Of a DNA stretch of 54,613 nt, positions 20,209-31,351 are shown piece after piece. Position numbers and translations under genes: made by a program. Numbering within the stretch: position 1 is the stretch's first letter; each line of letters begins with the position of its first letter. Source of the DNA: Laetiporus sulphureus 93-53 (taxonomy: Eukaryota > Basidiomycota > Agaricomycetes > Polyporales > Laetiporaceae); contig NW_024468514.1 of the NCBI RefSeq assembly GCF_001632365.1, forward strand, positions 224,180 to 278,792. Direction: 5' to 3'. The notes beneath the pieces are model-generated. The model saw only the letters and a list, made by a program, of their open reading frames with translations, did not search any database and was not told the DNA's origin.

Positions 20209-22780
20209 CTACCCCGACCCTCCTCGCGCCCTCATCTGCACAACATGCGCCGCTGCAGACCTCGGGGAGAACGGGCTGCTTACTGGGTTGAGCTCCGACT
20301 TGCCCATCTGGCTCGGCCCACTTCCAATCGCAGCTCTCGCACTGAGCCCCGTCGGCTCAAACGGCGGCGCCGCCCCAGACAGACTCGACCCGCTCACCGA
20401 CGGCGGTGCGGTGTTCGGTCCATGTGGACCCATCGAGCCGGGTGCAGGCGACGACTCCCCGCTGCCGCTCCCGCTCCCGCCTGAGACGGAGGGAGAGTAC
20501 GACGAGCTCGACTTCGCCTGCGTATGTCCGGAGGCCTGTACACTGAGGTTGGGACTCAGCTTGTCGCGCTGCAGATGGATGACGCCCGGCCCTGCGCTGA
20601 GCTCGCGGTGGCTCGGGAGCGAGAGGCGCATGCCGTGCGCGGGGCGCTGGATCGGCTGGACGGGCTGCGCAGGCGAGAGGTTCGCGCGGGGGCTGACGTG
20701 CGGGAAGGGGTGATGTGCCTGGTGCGGATACGGGTGCGTGTGCCGTTTGCGGATGTGCGGCAGGTGTTGGGGATGTCCGTGAGGAGGGTGGGCGTGGGTG
20801 GGATGATGCGCAGTGTGGGCCGGGTGACCATGCGCGAAGTGCTGGTGCTGGTTGTGGGCGTGATGGTGCCCGTCTGCCCGTGCAGGCGACTGTCTCTCCC
20901 TCGACCTCTCCTTGCTGCTCGCTCTCCCCTCCACTTCGTCCCTCTCATCTTTTCCTCTCGTTCCGACATCTCCTTCGTAACCCCACGGATCTCGTTCCAC
21001 CTTCTCCCTCTCTTCTTCCAGCTTTCTCAGCTTCTCTTCCAGCTCCCCAATCGTCCCTCCGCTATACGTTCCATCCTCGCCCTGCACACCTTCAAGCTTC
21101 TCTCTCTTCACCGTCAAGCGTTCCAAGGTTTTAGCCAGCGTGCTCAATTCTGTCATCCAGCCCTCTTTCTTCCTCCTCTCCTCTGCCTCGACCTCTTCTC
21201 GCTCTCTGCGCTTCTCCTCTGCTTGCACCCTCACTGCCTGCATCTCCCGTTCCCGCTCCCTCTCCCGCTCCTCCAATTGGGGGACCTCGCCCTCCACCTC
21301 CCTCCTTCGCTCCTCCATCTCGTCCCGCGCGACCTCCGCCTGCTTCCTCGCCTCTCTCAGCGCCAGTGCTTTCTGTCGTGCACGCTGCTCCTGCGCGGCG
21401 CTGCGCTCCGCCGCCCGCTTGAGCGCCTCGATCTCGGCACGCAGGGCGGCGTCTGCCTTTTGCGATTCCCTTCGCGTCGACTTGACCATCGCGGTCAGCT
21501 GCGCGTGTTCGTTGTTGAGCGCTGAGAGCGCGTGGGTGAGCTGCTGTCGGCGGTCCTCCAGCGTGAGCGGCGCGGGAAGCGGTGTGGGTGTGGATGTGGG
21601 TAGGGAAGATGATGAGGCGGATGGGGAGAGCGCGCTGGTGGCGGATGCGTGATTGCGAGGGGGAGAGGATGGCGATGTGTGTGAGGGAGAGGTACTGAGA
21701 TTGAGGTGGCCGGTCGTGTGCAAGTCGGCATGCGATGGGTCCGATGTAGCCTCGGTTTCTACATGAATGATTGTCAGTGTCCCAGCGTGATCGTCGCAGG
21801 TCATGGAGGGAAAGTCTTGGGTGCGGCGTGATGAAGACGTCTGTCCAACACTAGAAGCAGCGGGCCAGAAGGAGATGACTGCCCTCTGCTGCCCCGGAAC
21901 CGGACTGCTATCGCTATCTCGAGGAGCTCCGGGCGATACGGGGTGTATCTGATCGTCTGAGCCTCCCCGAGCTATTATCTCAAACGTCGGATGCACGTGA
22001 GTCTTGTTTGCCCTCCTGCAGCCAGAAAGGATATCCGGAGCGTTCCCGCGGAGGTTTGAAGGAACTGTCTCGTCTGCCCACGGGAGACTACTCCTACACG
22101 CCGTTCGCCACTAGCCATCACCCCCACGCCATTACAGGCCGCACTTCGACTTTGTATCGTGACGCGGGATATGAATTGTATCCAAAAAAACAAATCAGAT
22201 GCCCGTGGTGATACACCCTGCATCCTTTTCAATTGAGCGAAGCAGCATCCACTTCAATACGACTTCCCGGGCCTGCCAGCCAAAAGGGAACGAATATACA
22301 ACTCAAGTCCGAACACTCACCAGTTACGATCTGATTCCTCAAGACTCCGTGCTTGTCGCTAGGCATAACTCCGAGTTCCACATCGTACTGCCGTCCGGGC
22401 ATGAGTCCGAACAGGATGATGACCGCCTCATCCGCCTCCTCGTCCACCCGTATGAGCACGCGCTGCCAGGGGATGCCGTTCACCTTCACCGAAAGGCCCT
22501 TTGAGAGGACATCTGCGACGACCTGCTCAGTCCGTGGCCCCGAGCCTGCGCCCAAGCCGTCGTCGTGGTCTTTGTCTTCTTCTGACCTTGATGGCTCGGG
22601 GGAGCGGGAGGAGGAAGAGAAGCCAAAAGGGGACGATGGCGAAGATGGAGAGGGTGGAGAAGGCGCAGTGTATGGTGATGAGAGGATAAAGGTCGCAGAG
22701 ACGGATGTAATCTCGCGCACGGAAAGCGAGAGGGTGGGACGCCAGGGTCGAATTGAATGCCATTCAGATAGATCGTCCAT
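20209..22780 (-). CDS. Coiled-coil protein with N-terminal FN3-like segment
   Basis: The first exon is about 22321-22780 (ATG at 22780, donor GTGAGT). It encodes MDDLSEWHSIRPWRPTL and a beta-rich segment LFGLMPGRQYDVELGV that resembles a fibronectin type III repeat. The large second exon ends at 20209. It holds a Ser/Pro-rich stretch, a long Arg/Glu coiled coil (roughly 200 residues, for example EEREREREREMQAVR), then a His/Pro-rich region (AHGHPAHTAHHPTHAHPP) and a Ser/Gly-rich tail. The join between 22320 and about 22014 was not resolved; a further small exon is possible because the phases of the obvious donor and acceptor do not match. A scaffold or cytoskeletal role is only a guess. The antisense strand is also open over a long range, a base-composition effect. 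Confidence 0.65.
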
Positions 22781-22995
22781 GTCGCTACGTCGGGTGGCCC
22801 GGCTGCTGGTACTTTCAGGAGACAGTCGTGGTTTCAGCTTCGAATATTCAAATCACCGCGCTCTTTCTGGTGACAATGCTGTACAATCCCGAGGGATAAC
22901 CACAGCTTGCATGTCGGTGGCGTCAAGAAGTAGTGAAAGCGATGGAAGTCACGTGGAAAGGTTTGATGCAAAAATGAAGAGCACAAAAAAAAAGT

Positions 22996-23067
22996 TTCCG
23001 ACACGGGGAATCGAACCCCGGGCTATCGCGTGAGAGGCGATAATGTTAGCCACTACACCATGTCGGA
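22996..23067 (-). tRNA. tRNA-Glu (anticodon CTC)
   Basis: The minus strand folds as a cloverleaf of 72 nt. The acceptor is TCCGACA/TGTCGGA, the D arm contains TAGTGGCTAACA, the anticodon arm is ATCGC-CTCTCAC-GCGAT with CTC at 34-36, and the T arm is CCGGGGTTCGATTCCCCG. There is no intron. A run of T on the minus strand (about 22984-22993) follows and can end RNA polymerase III transcription. Confidence 0.95.
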
Positions 23068-23186
23068 TTGTCTGTTTTGGAGAGCTTAGTATAGATATGT
23101 ATCATCACATTGCAATCCTACAACCTCTTGGCGAGCAAGTGGAACTCCCACTTGGACGAGCACACATACGATTGTTCTCGATTAAC

Positions 23187-24352
23187 ATGCCTTCTGCACT
23201 CATTCTCATAGCCGACGGAACTGAGGAGATTGAATTGTAAGTACAACCACATGAGGCAAACAGAGACCTCTCTTCCGATATCTCTCCATAATCTCCACGT
23301 TTACCTTGCTGCTATGCTCACGAATCTAACCTGACCCGGCAGCACCATCACCTATGACACTCTCGTCCGGGCTGGTGTCAAGTGCACCTCCGCGTATGTT
23401 CATTCCGAAGAGACCGCCTCGAAGGACCGGATGAGCCCGCCTTTCGTGCAGGGCTCGCGCGGAATCAACATCCTCCCCGACACGTACCTCTCGCAGCAGG
23501 CTCATGCCCCAGTGCGCGTCACGTTCACAATATGCATACGATGAACGCTTCCGTATGTAATGGCTGATGATAACCTATGGGGACAGGACCATTATGACCT
23601 ACTGGTGATCCCCGGTGGCGCTAAAGGCGCGGAGACAATCTCGAGCAGCTCGCCCGTGCAGTCCCTCGTCAGGGCATACCTGAAAGAAGGGAAGTACGTT
23701 GGAATGATTTGCGCAGGTGCATGGTCCTCGCACTGCGAACTAGGGCACAATCTTCATTGCAGACAATCGCTACAGGAAGCCTAGCAGCTCTTCGCTCCGG
23801 CTTACCCAAACAGCCGCTCACCTCGCACCCAAGCGTGAAGAGTCAACTCGAGAAAGGTGCAGCCATTCGGCTATAAGTTTCTTTCTGTTTGTGAGTTGCT
23901 CACGCGTTGATTTGTCAAGACTTCGACTACTCGGAGGAGCCCGTGGTCGTGTCCGGTCATCTTGTTACAAGGTACTCATGCTTTTGTTTTTTTGAATGGA
24001 CGACGCGTACACTGAGGCGTGGCATCCTTCTCAGCCGAGGGCCAGGTGAGCATCCGTTTACTGCTTCGTGTATGGGCTTCTGCTCGGGAGGAGACGGAGA
24101 GATGTTTGCCAAAGGCTGGAGACTCAACCATTCTCTCGTCCCTCGTCACCTTCGCTGTCCATGCTGGGTCATCTTACCCCATCCGCAAAGAGCAGTTTGC
24201 TCTTCGACCGTAAACACATCTCGGTATTGAACTTCTGTCCCTGCAGGCACCGCCTTCCCCTTCGCGCTCACACTCGTTGAGCTGCTCTGCGGGGAGCAGA
24301 AGCGCACAGAAGTCGCGGGCCCGATGATCTTCCCGCCTGGGACGTTCGCGTG
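23187..24352 (+). CDS. DJ-1/PfpI family protein
   Basis: Seven exons give a 198-residue protein: 23187-23236, 23343-23511, 23587-23716, 23776-23856, 23922-23971, 24035-24045 and 24247-24352. The start MPSALILIADGTEEIEF carries the conserved Glu of DJ-1 proteins. The nucleophile elbow GMICAGSLAALRSGL puts the reactive Cys at about residue 115. The C-terminus is FALTLVELLCG. Length and motifs match the DJ-1 branch (human PARK7, fungal homologues), which acts in oxidative-stress response and as glyoxalase or protein repair factor. Exon 6 is only 11 nt but is needed to join VSGHLVTS to RGPGTAFPF in frame. Intron 2 uses a weak GTGCGC donor. Confidence 0.9.
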
Positions 24353-25634
24353 AGCTGTTGTCAAGAGTGCAGATGCGACGAGTCAAGACGGAATTGCGGC
24401 AGAACATTATGCGTGCGTGCAGGATTAGTGCTGAGTAAAGTAAGTCCTGTATATTTGTATGATATTTCGAGTGCCGTACTCTGTTGTGATCGACTCGGTC
24501 CTTTATCAAGCGTGTTGTAGGAGGAAGATCAGCATGGAAGGTGGTGGCAGCGACGGCTTCAAGAAAAATAGATCGCAGGAAGTGCATCGGATCATATGCG
24601 ATGCATTTGAAGGAATCGACACCGCTCACCTCTCCCCAGTCTGTCTGTCACTGACTGCCCATATATGCTGCTGGACCTAAAAATTGTACTGTACGGCATG
24701 GGCGCATGGCGAAGTCAACGAGCGTGCTGTTCGTCATGCGTTGTGTGGTGGTAAAAAGTCCTGAAATGAGATGTTACCATGATGCGAGTTGGCCTTCGCA
24801 GGTGCCCAGCGACCCCACCTCACTGGGTGCATCGGATTCGTAGCCTGAGACTGCATGACGGACGAGCTGGTCGGCCGACAGTGACTCAAAGTTGCCAGGA
24901 GAACACGCACCGGCAGGACTTCTGCTGATGCGCGAACGAGTGGACAGGCTCTGCTAACAGCGACGGCATGTACGAAATCTACCAATATCAAACAGGTACC
25001 GAGGCCTTTCCGAAGCATGCGTTATCACGACTCGTGATGCAAATGCTGAGCATCAGCCAGTGCGGGGGATACATTGACATAGATTTAAGTATTAAATGCA
25101 TCTAGTCACCGCTGCTCACAAGCGAAAGCACTTCAGGGCCGCTGCACATTCCAATCCAAAATTCAACCACGATATTGTCCGGTCGAGTACGGGTAGCACC
25201 TGTGGTCTTTGAATTCGGCCAGAGGTAACCCGTAGCCATCGATGGCAAGGATAAAGTTATGCCAAAGAAGGCATTACGGCAGGCGAATGATCATAAAACG
25301 GCCGCTCATCAAGCGCCTGTGTGTGTAAGGTACGACTCTCGATGTCGCATGCAGTTGATCCAATAGGCTGCAAGTCGGCGGTGGCGACATTCGCTCGATG
25401 ATGCGCTTAAATATCGAAGTTCAAAGAAGAGGCTCAGAAAAGGATGACAACGGAGAGGAATATGGTCTTCATCCGACTTCATACCGCAGGTGAGTAGCAT
25501 ATACGACGGCAAAACAGTCAACGATTAATGGAATGGTCGCGACACCTTGAAATACCAGACGTGATGTGGCGTAGGAATAGAGTGGGTGGTGTACAAAGTG
25601 ACAGTAATTATACAGGTCGGGACGATGAGCACTA
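24353..25634. other. Intergenic stretch without a recognised gene
   Basis: It lies between the 3' ends of the DJ-1 gene (+) and the kinase-like gene (-), which are convergent. Only short frames without recognisable families are present. No repeats or RNA genes were seen. Confidence 0.5.
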
Positions 25635-27023
25635 CTACTTGTATACAAAGTCGTATGGCTCATTCCAATCCTCTCTATCCTGATCTCGCCATATTGGTTC
25701 CAAGACATCCCAGGGCTCCCTAGAACTGAAGTGTTTTTGCACAACATCTTCATTCACACCTGCTCGCAACAGCGTGCTAGCGCATCTCTCCACATCGTCT
25801 ATTCTATGTATCTCGACTGAATCGATGGGTTGAGTTGCATGCCCAAAGTCGATCAGCACGCAATGGGCCAAGGTGGTATTTTCGGCGACGCTTGACTGTC
25901 TGTCTGCTCGAAGGTATCTATTGTATAGAATTTGCCCTGCGTGCCAGTCATGTTGAGAGACATTGGATGTCTGTAGTGCGTGGACAGCATGGCGAGCTGA
26001 TACAACCTGGACAAGAATTTCTTCCATTCCTTGATTCGCGAACCAATGGCGACCAGATCACGTACCAGCTGTTCTTGCTCCCCCTCCGAAAGAGCGCCAA
26101 CTACTTCAGCGGATAACGTTGGAGCTGGCACGTATTCAAGCAAGATTCCATACACCTTGTGCCGTTTGGGAGAACGAACTGTCACGGATGGGATCGAACA
26201 GCATCAGTACCATCCCAAAATGCCAAATAGTCCTTACCAAATGGGAGCCATAGAACCACGGAATGAGAGCGCCTTGCATAAATGCGAGTGTTTTATACGC
26301 CGCATCTTCCTGTCGAACTAGGTCCTCAGCACATAAATACCGGTGGAATAGATATCTCAGACTCCAGGTTGTGAGGCCCTCATCGGATGTTTCCATATTC
26401 CAGAAACGGTTGTCGAAGAGTTTCAAACACATGTCAGAGGTTATATGTGCAACATATTTTCCATCAACGGATCGAAGGCGACACCTGTAGGTCCTGCACA
26501 TCCGGCGGGAATTCTGAGGGGTGAGGTCGTCAATGAGTTCCACGTGGAATTTGCTAGATGACTTGAGGAGATCGATAGGGGCAGATACTGGACGGTGAAT
26601 AGAAGCAATATAACGCATAGTATCCGAAGAGACGTCGCCTGGACGATAGATGGCAACAAACTCAGCGTTGTGACGGGTGAAGTGCCCTGTGATCCCTTCA
26701 ACCAGATCCCCGACGTTGGCGATCTGAAGGGATACATTGTTTTGAATCCAATTCCTCCACCTGAAAAATTGCAAGGCTCTGTCGCGATTGTGTGTAATGG
26801 TGTAGGTATCGAAGTCGGAATGCTTGCATTGTGTTGCAAAGATGTCTTCATCAATCGGAACAGGTAAGGTCGGATCATTTGGAGCTCCATCTGGTAAGAC
26901 AAACTCAAGGCTGTCTACCATGAACATCTGAGGGAAGTATTCCACGGCAGACAAGGACTCGCAGAGAAACGCAGCGATAATAATACGTAGGGCACGCAAA
27001 TCGCACAGAGAACGGAATTCCAC
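25635..27023 (-). CDS. Protein-kinase-like fold protein, possibly frameshifted
   Basis: The upstream part (about 26229-27023) contains DSLEFVLPDGAPNDP, CRTYRCRL and AYKTLAFMQGALIPWFYGSHL, like fungal kinase-like proteins of the FunK1/APH type. After an intron (GTAAGG to GACAG), FVLPNGTR and VYGILLEYVPAPTL follow in different frames. This suggests one base was lost near 26165, unless a later acceptor (CACAAG) is used. A second intron (GTACGT to GTCCAG, about 25990-26050) leads to VSQHDWHAGQILYN, the catalytic-loop equivalent, and VLIDFGHA, the metal-binding DFG equivalent. The stop is at 25635. The start is uncertain: 27023 opens the frame but MFMVDSLEF at about 26930 may be the true start. 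Substrate unknown. Confidence 0.65.
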
Positions 27024-28522
27024 TTCCGAACATCACGTAGATTGATCCTTCATTGAGTTGATGATTGCTACTCTTCGACAGTCCGTAACAATAGTAGTTG
27101 CATCGTCAGAGTGTTCAAGTTTCTGCAACAGACTGGATAGCTGGGGAGATAATACACCAAGTTCAACCGTTCCATGGGGCTGAACGATTGATCAGCGCGC
27201 ACCGGAGAATTCGAACGATTTATGAGCTCACAACGAACAGGATACGTGGCGACTCGTAGGCATACAAGCAAGTCCCATCTCCCTCGAGGGAAAAGGTGAT
27301 CATCGAGGCTTTACCTGAATGTAAGCGTGAGGACCGATAAGGCAAACCATCACTTACAACTTTGATCAATCAAATCAAGGCGGCACCGTACGACTGGTTG
27401 TAGAGGTGAACGGATTTGAGAGAACAGCTGGGCTAAAGAATTCGCGAAAACCTCTGGGTAGTAAGAGTGCAAACTGTCAAGAATTTCAGCGGCAACAAAA
27501 TCTCTACGATGTGCCGCAGTACTCTACCTGGTCCATTTTGCATCATAACCGAGAATGGGTCACCGAACACGCATCGGAAACAGCCATCGCAGAGTCCTCG
27601 ACAGCCTTACAACAGGTAGCCTTAACAATGATTGTGAGGCTACCTTCAAGACTGGATTATGTCCTATAAATCTCGGCGGCACCTCCTCTATACGTCGATT
27701 CAACGGAGCCTTGACCTTGGCCAGATGTGGCGGTGGCGGTGTTAACTGGAGCAGGCACTCGTACGGATGTAATCGTACGTCCACACCAAGGCTGAATATC
27801 CTTCGCAACTTGGCATGTGGCGTCAGTGGAAGGGGGAAGACGAGGCGGGCGATGCGATGGACAAGAAAGAAGGCCATATCTGTATACCAGTATATCGGAT
27901 ACGAATTGACAAGGGCGTCTATCATACCCACGTTTCGTTACTTGTGCAAGTTGTCGCAAGTGGGGCCAAGTCTCAAACGGGGCTCCTGATGCCTTGCCAC
28001 AGGACTCCAAGATGCCCTGTCAACGATTAAAGGCCTAGTGACTGAACAGCGCACCTACTTTCGTCGATCTGAGTTGCGACTTGCTGGACCGACATCCGAC
28101 GTTCGTGGGCGTTCATCTAATAGTTAAAAATGTATTGCACATTGTACAAAGCAAATCGCACAGTATAGGACAAGGGGAAACAGTTGACTTCCGTAGACGA
28201 CCTGCCGAAATGTGCGTACGTAGATGGGGAGGGGAGCTAGGAGTGGGCCAGCGCCACGGGGCACGAAGATGGAAATGGGGACGAGGATGGAGATGGGAGG
28301 ATAGATGGAGGGACGGGGTTAGCGGACGGCGGCAACAACAAGACGGCTATACAGAAAACAGTAGTGAACACCAATGCGAGGGTATGCAAGACATGTGTTG
28401 CGTTTTGCGTGGTCCGAGAACAGATGCGTGAGCTGTGTATGTACAGACGTAGGTTGTAAGGAAATCCGATACGACGAGACGAAGCGACGAGAGATTAATG
28501 GTCTACGTTCAACGCTCAGCGC
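27024..28522. other. Intergenic stretch; purine-rich tract at 28225-28330
   Basis: No recognised gene. Short overlapping frames at 27406-28030 are not supported by any family. A G/A-rich tract at about 28225-28330 (many GGGGA and GATGG units) probably belongs to the 3' flank of the cyclin gene. Confidence 0.4.
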
Positions 28523-31085
28523 TCAACCATGGTAGCCATGGCGAGCATGGCTACCCTCACCATGGCCATCGCTCGGGTGAGCTCGGTGACCTTGGTGAGC
28601 CTGATAGGTCTGATGCACCTCGTGACTGGGATGCGTCTGACGGTTCTGGTAGGACTCGTGGCTCTGAAGCACCTGCCGACTCGGAACGGCCTGGCGACTT
28701 GAAGAAGCCTGGCGGTGATAATGGGCGTGCTCAGTCTGGACGGCCTGGCGACTCGAAGAAGGCTGGCTGTTGCGAGGGGCCTGTTCACTCTTAACAACCT
28801 GGTGGCTCGAAGAGGTGTGGCGGCTGTGATAGGCCTGCTCAGTTGGAGCGGCCCGATGGCTCGAAGAGGCTTGGCGGCTGTGGTGGGCCCGTTCGGGCTG
28901 ACGCGCCTCATGCTCATAGTACGGCGTGGGCTTAGCATAGTACGCTTGCGCCGCGGCCTCAGCGGCGGCTATTGCCTCGGCTTCCGCAAGCTCCTCTTGC
29001 TCCTCCTGCTCCCGCTGTTCCTGGATGAGCTCCTTCAACCGCGGGAGCACCTCCGCGAGGTTCACATTCGTGCCCTCGTGCCAGCGCTCCAGTGCCCACT
29101 GCCGCACATACACACTGGCCTGAATGAACAAATTGGTCATCAAGTGCGGGGAATGTATAGCGAGACGTCGGACTAACCTTCAAGTATCTCTTCGATGCGT
29201 ACTTCTTGTAGAAAATGTCGTGCCTGATTGGTTTGAGAACGTAGTTGAGCATCATGTTGGCTGTGGGGAGCAGCTCACTCTCTGCATAAGAGGAGTAGTG
29301 TGCCAGGTTCGGAGTCTGTAAGAACGTCATTAAACGAGAAGCAATTTCGCGTAAGAATGCCACAGCGTACCCATTCCGGAAAGCCGAGAATGATGCGCGC
29401 AAACCAGATCGCCGCCGCCGCAAGGAGTGAAGGCGGCGCAGCGATGAGGCGCCATTCGAGGCACTGGATCTCAAGGAGGTATTTCGCCACAGTGCGCACT
29501 TGGGTGTTATAGTCATCCGCTTTGCTGATCCGGCGCAGGAAGTGGATCGGGCTCGGATAACTCAGATTCCAATCAACCGTTTTTAACACGTAACGTTCAG
29601 CCTGAAGAATCTCAGCCTCGTTGTAGCTCGAGTCTGCGACGTGCAGGAAGTTCTCCACGCTGGGCGCTATAACCTCTTCCACCTTCGAAGCGATGAACAT
29701 GCACGTGACTCCCACGAGCTGCAGCTTCGCAAGCGAGACGACACGTGCCGATAGGAACCTATCGATGAGGTTGACGCAGAGGAAGAGCGTCTCAGGCAGG
29801 AGTGTGAAACGTGCGTGGACTTGAATGAGCCAATCCATGAGAATGCCGCGCATCTTCCATGCGAGATCCTTCTGAGTTTCCATGTAACGTGGGTTCGGCA
29901 TCGTTGTTTGCTGGGGAAATATAATCATGTCAGTCGACGATATGTCACAACACAGTAGAAAGCTTACCTCCATTCGCTTGAGGTATTCGAAGATTTCAAC
30001 GACATATTCACTGACCATGAGCGGGTCGTCAGCATCTTCGGCGTCGAGGTCCTCCCAGTCAAGTCCATTTGGATCCGCCTCTGGCGTTCCCGCGTCTGAT
30101 GTTCCCGCGTCTGGCGTTCCCGCGAATCCAATGGCCTCCTCGACCTCAGCAGCTGCCTCCTCGTCGGGTATGTCAGAGGAAGTGCGCCGCTTCTTGATTG
30201 CACGATCGGCTTCCTCATCTTCCTCCGGACGACGGGCGTACGGTGTCCGACCGGCGCGTTTTGGCGTCCGAGGTCGGATAGCATGTCGCTCTACTGCCGC
30301 AGAAGTTCGCGCGGCCGTAACCCGTTGAGGCGCAGATACAGGAGCAACGGGGGGTTGCGGGGACATTATCATCGCGTTTTCATCCTGTAAGAGCTCGACC
30401 TCCTCTCGGTTCTCCTCTATCTCCTCCTTCACTTCTTTGAGTTGATGCAATTGCTCGCGTTGATGCTCTAGATACTGGGCTGCAGGATTGGCGGAGGCAG
30501 CAGGCGCCTTAGTCCGTCGGGTGGTTGCAGCGGTGGATAATGTGGCGGTAGCGGTCGTACCACCAACGGTGCGCAACGGCGCGCGGGTGGTCGTCGCTGC
30601 TGTCGTTGTCGTCATGGTTGTCATTGTGGTGGTTGTCTTCTTGAGAACGACGCCTTCGAACTTGTCCTTGATCTGGTCGACGTGTTCCTTTCCCTTGAGG
30701 GAGGACATGCCAGACCCAACGTTGATCGGCTTCGCAGCCATGTTCTCGGGAGGATGTGGCACCTCACTCAGAGCCTCTCGCTTACGTTTCACCTGGAGCT
30801 GCGGCTTCACAGGAGGCGCAGCCTCCATACGTGAAGCCGTCGGGGCGACGCTCTTCGCTCTCGTAGATGCCGTAGGCCGCGCAATCCCTGATAGCTTAGC
30901 ATTCTCTACTGCACTAGCTGAGGAGGGTTTTGCCCGAGAAGCCGCCGCGTGCACATTGCGAGCGGTAGAGTTCTCTTTGTTAGGCAGAACGCCGGTGGTC
31001 CGCGTTGCGCGCCGTGTCTGGCACGCCTGAGTACGCTGCACGAAAGGCAACCAAGACTAGCACTCACTGGTATGGCGGACGACAT
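28523..31085 (-). CDS. B-type (mitotic) cyclin
   Basis: Exons on the minus strand: 31068-31085, 29968-31035, 29371-29910, 29178-29315 and 28523-29119, giving 786 residues. The N-terminus (MSSAIP then RTQACQTRRATRTTG) has an NKEN motif, a KEN-type destruction signal. A cyclin fold starts at about MRGILMDWLIQVHARF and continues LPETLFLCVNLIDRFLS and LVGVTCMFIASKVEE, typical of B cyclins that activate Cdk1. The second cyclin box includes LAHYSSYAESELLP. The C-terminal tail is unusually long and carries four 18-residue repeats (SSSHRAAPTEQAYHSR-like). The first intron as modelled (31036-31067) is only 32 nt; the longer frame upstream to 31050 begins at a TTG, not an ATG. Confidence 0.88.
28690..28905 (-). 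repeat. 54-bp coding minisatellite in the cyclin tail
   Basis: About four copies of a 54-bp unit encode 18-residue repeats. Repeat starts read HSRQASSSH, HSRHTSSSH, RNSQPSSSR and YHRQASSSR. The unit length is a multiple of three, so copy changes keep the frame. Confidence 0.75.
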
Positions 31086-31351
31086 ACGAGTACTTCACGA
31101 TGTTCGAGGATAATCCTATGCTGATCTAACGGAAGAGAAAGGGATTAGCGAAGAGATAATCGCGAGGAGGATGAGCTGGACGAGCGTCGCACACGCGCGC
31201 AACGTTTTGTTCAACTTGCGATCCAAACAGCGGCACACAACACGGCGGCTCCAGCGCGTTCTCCACGTGACACTCACCGCGGCGGTGGCTGCATTTATAT
31301 TCGTGGCTCTGCTTTCTCTCTTCTGGGAGCACTTGCTTTGGTTTGCGGGTG
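31086..31351. promoter_or_regulatory. Shared promoter region of the cyclin (-) and isoleucyl-tRNA synthetase (+) genes
   Basis: The two genes diverge from this 266-bp gap, so both promoters must lie here or overlap the first exons. No specific element was identified. Confidence 0.45.

Noticed and set aside
20524..21525. 333-codon plus-strand ORF
   Set aside because: It is antisense to the coiled-coil gene; the Arg/Glu-rich codons and high GC leave the opposite strand open. The protein is a Leu/Ser/Pro string without motifs.
28686..28905. CRISPR-like array
   Set aside because: The repeats are contiguous 54-bp coding units without unique spacers, in a eukaryotic gene.
28715..29176. Plus-strand ORF over the cyclin tail
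   Set aside because: It is a shadow of the repeat tail and second cyclin box on the minus strand.
31036..31050. Cyclin start at 31050
   Set aside because: The codon there is TTG on the minus strand; an ATG exon (MSSAIP) upstream joins in frame, although by a very short intron.
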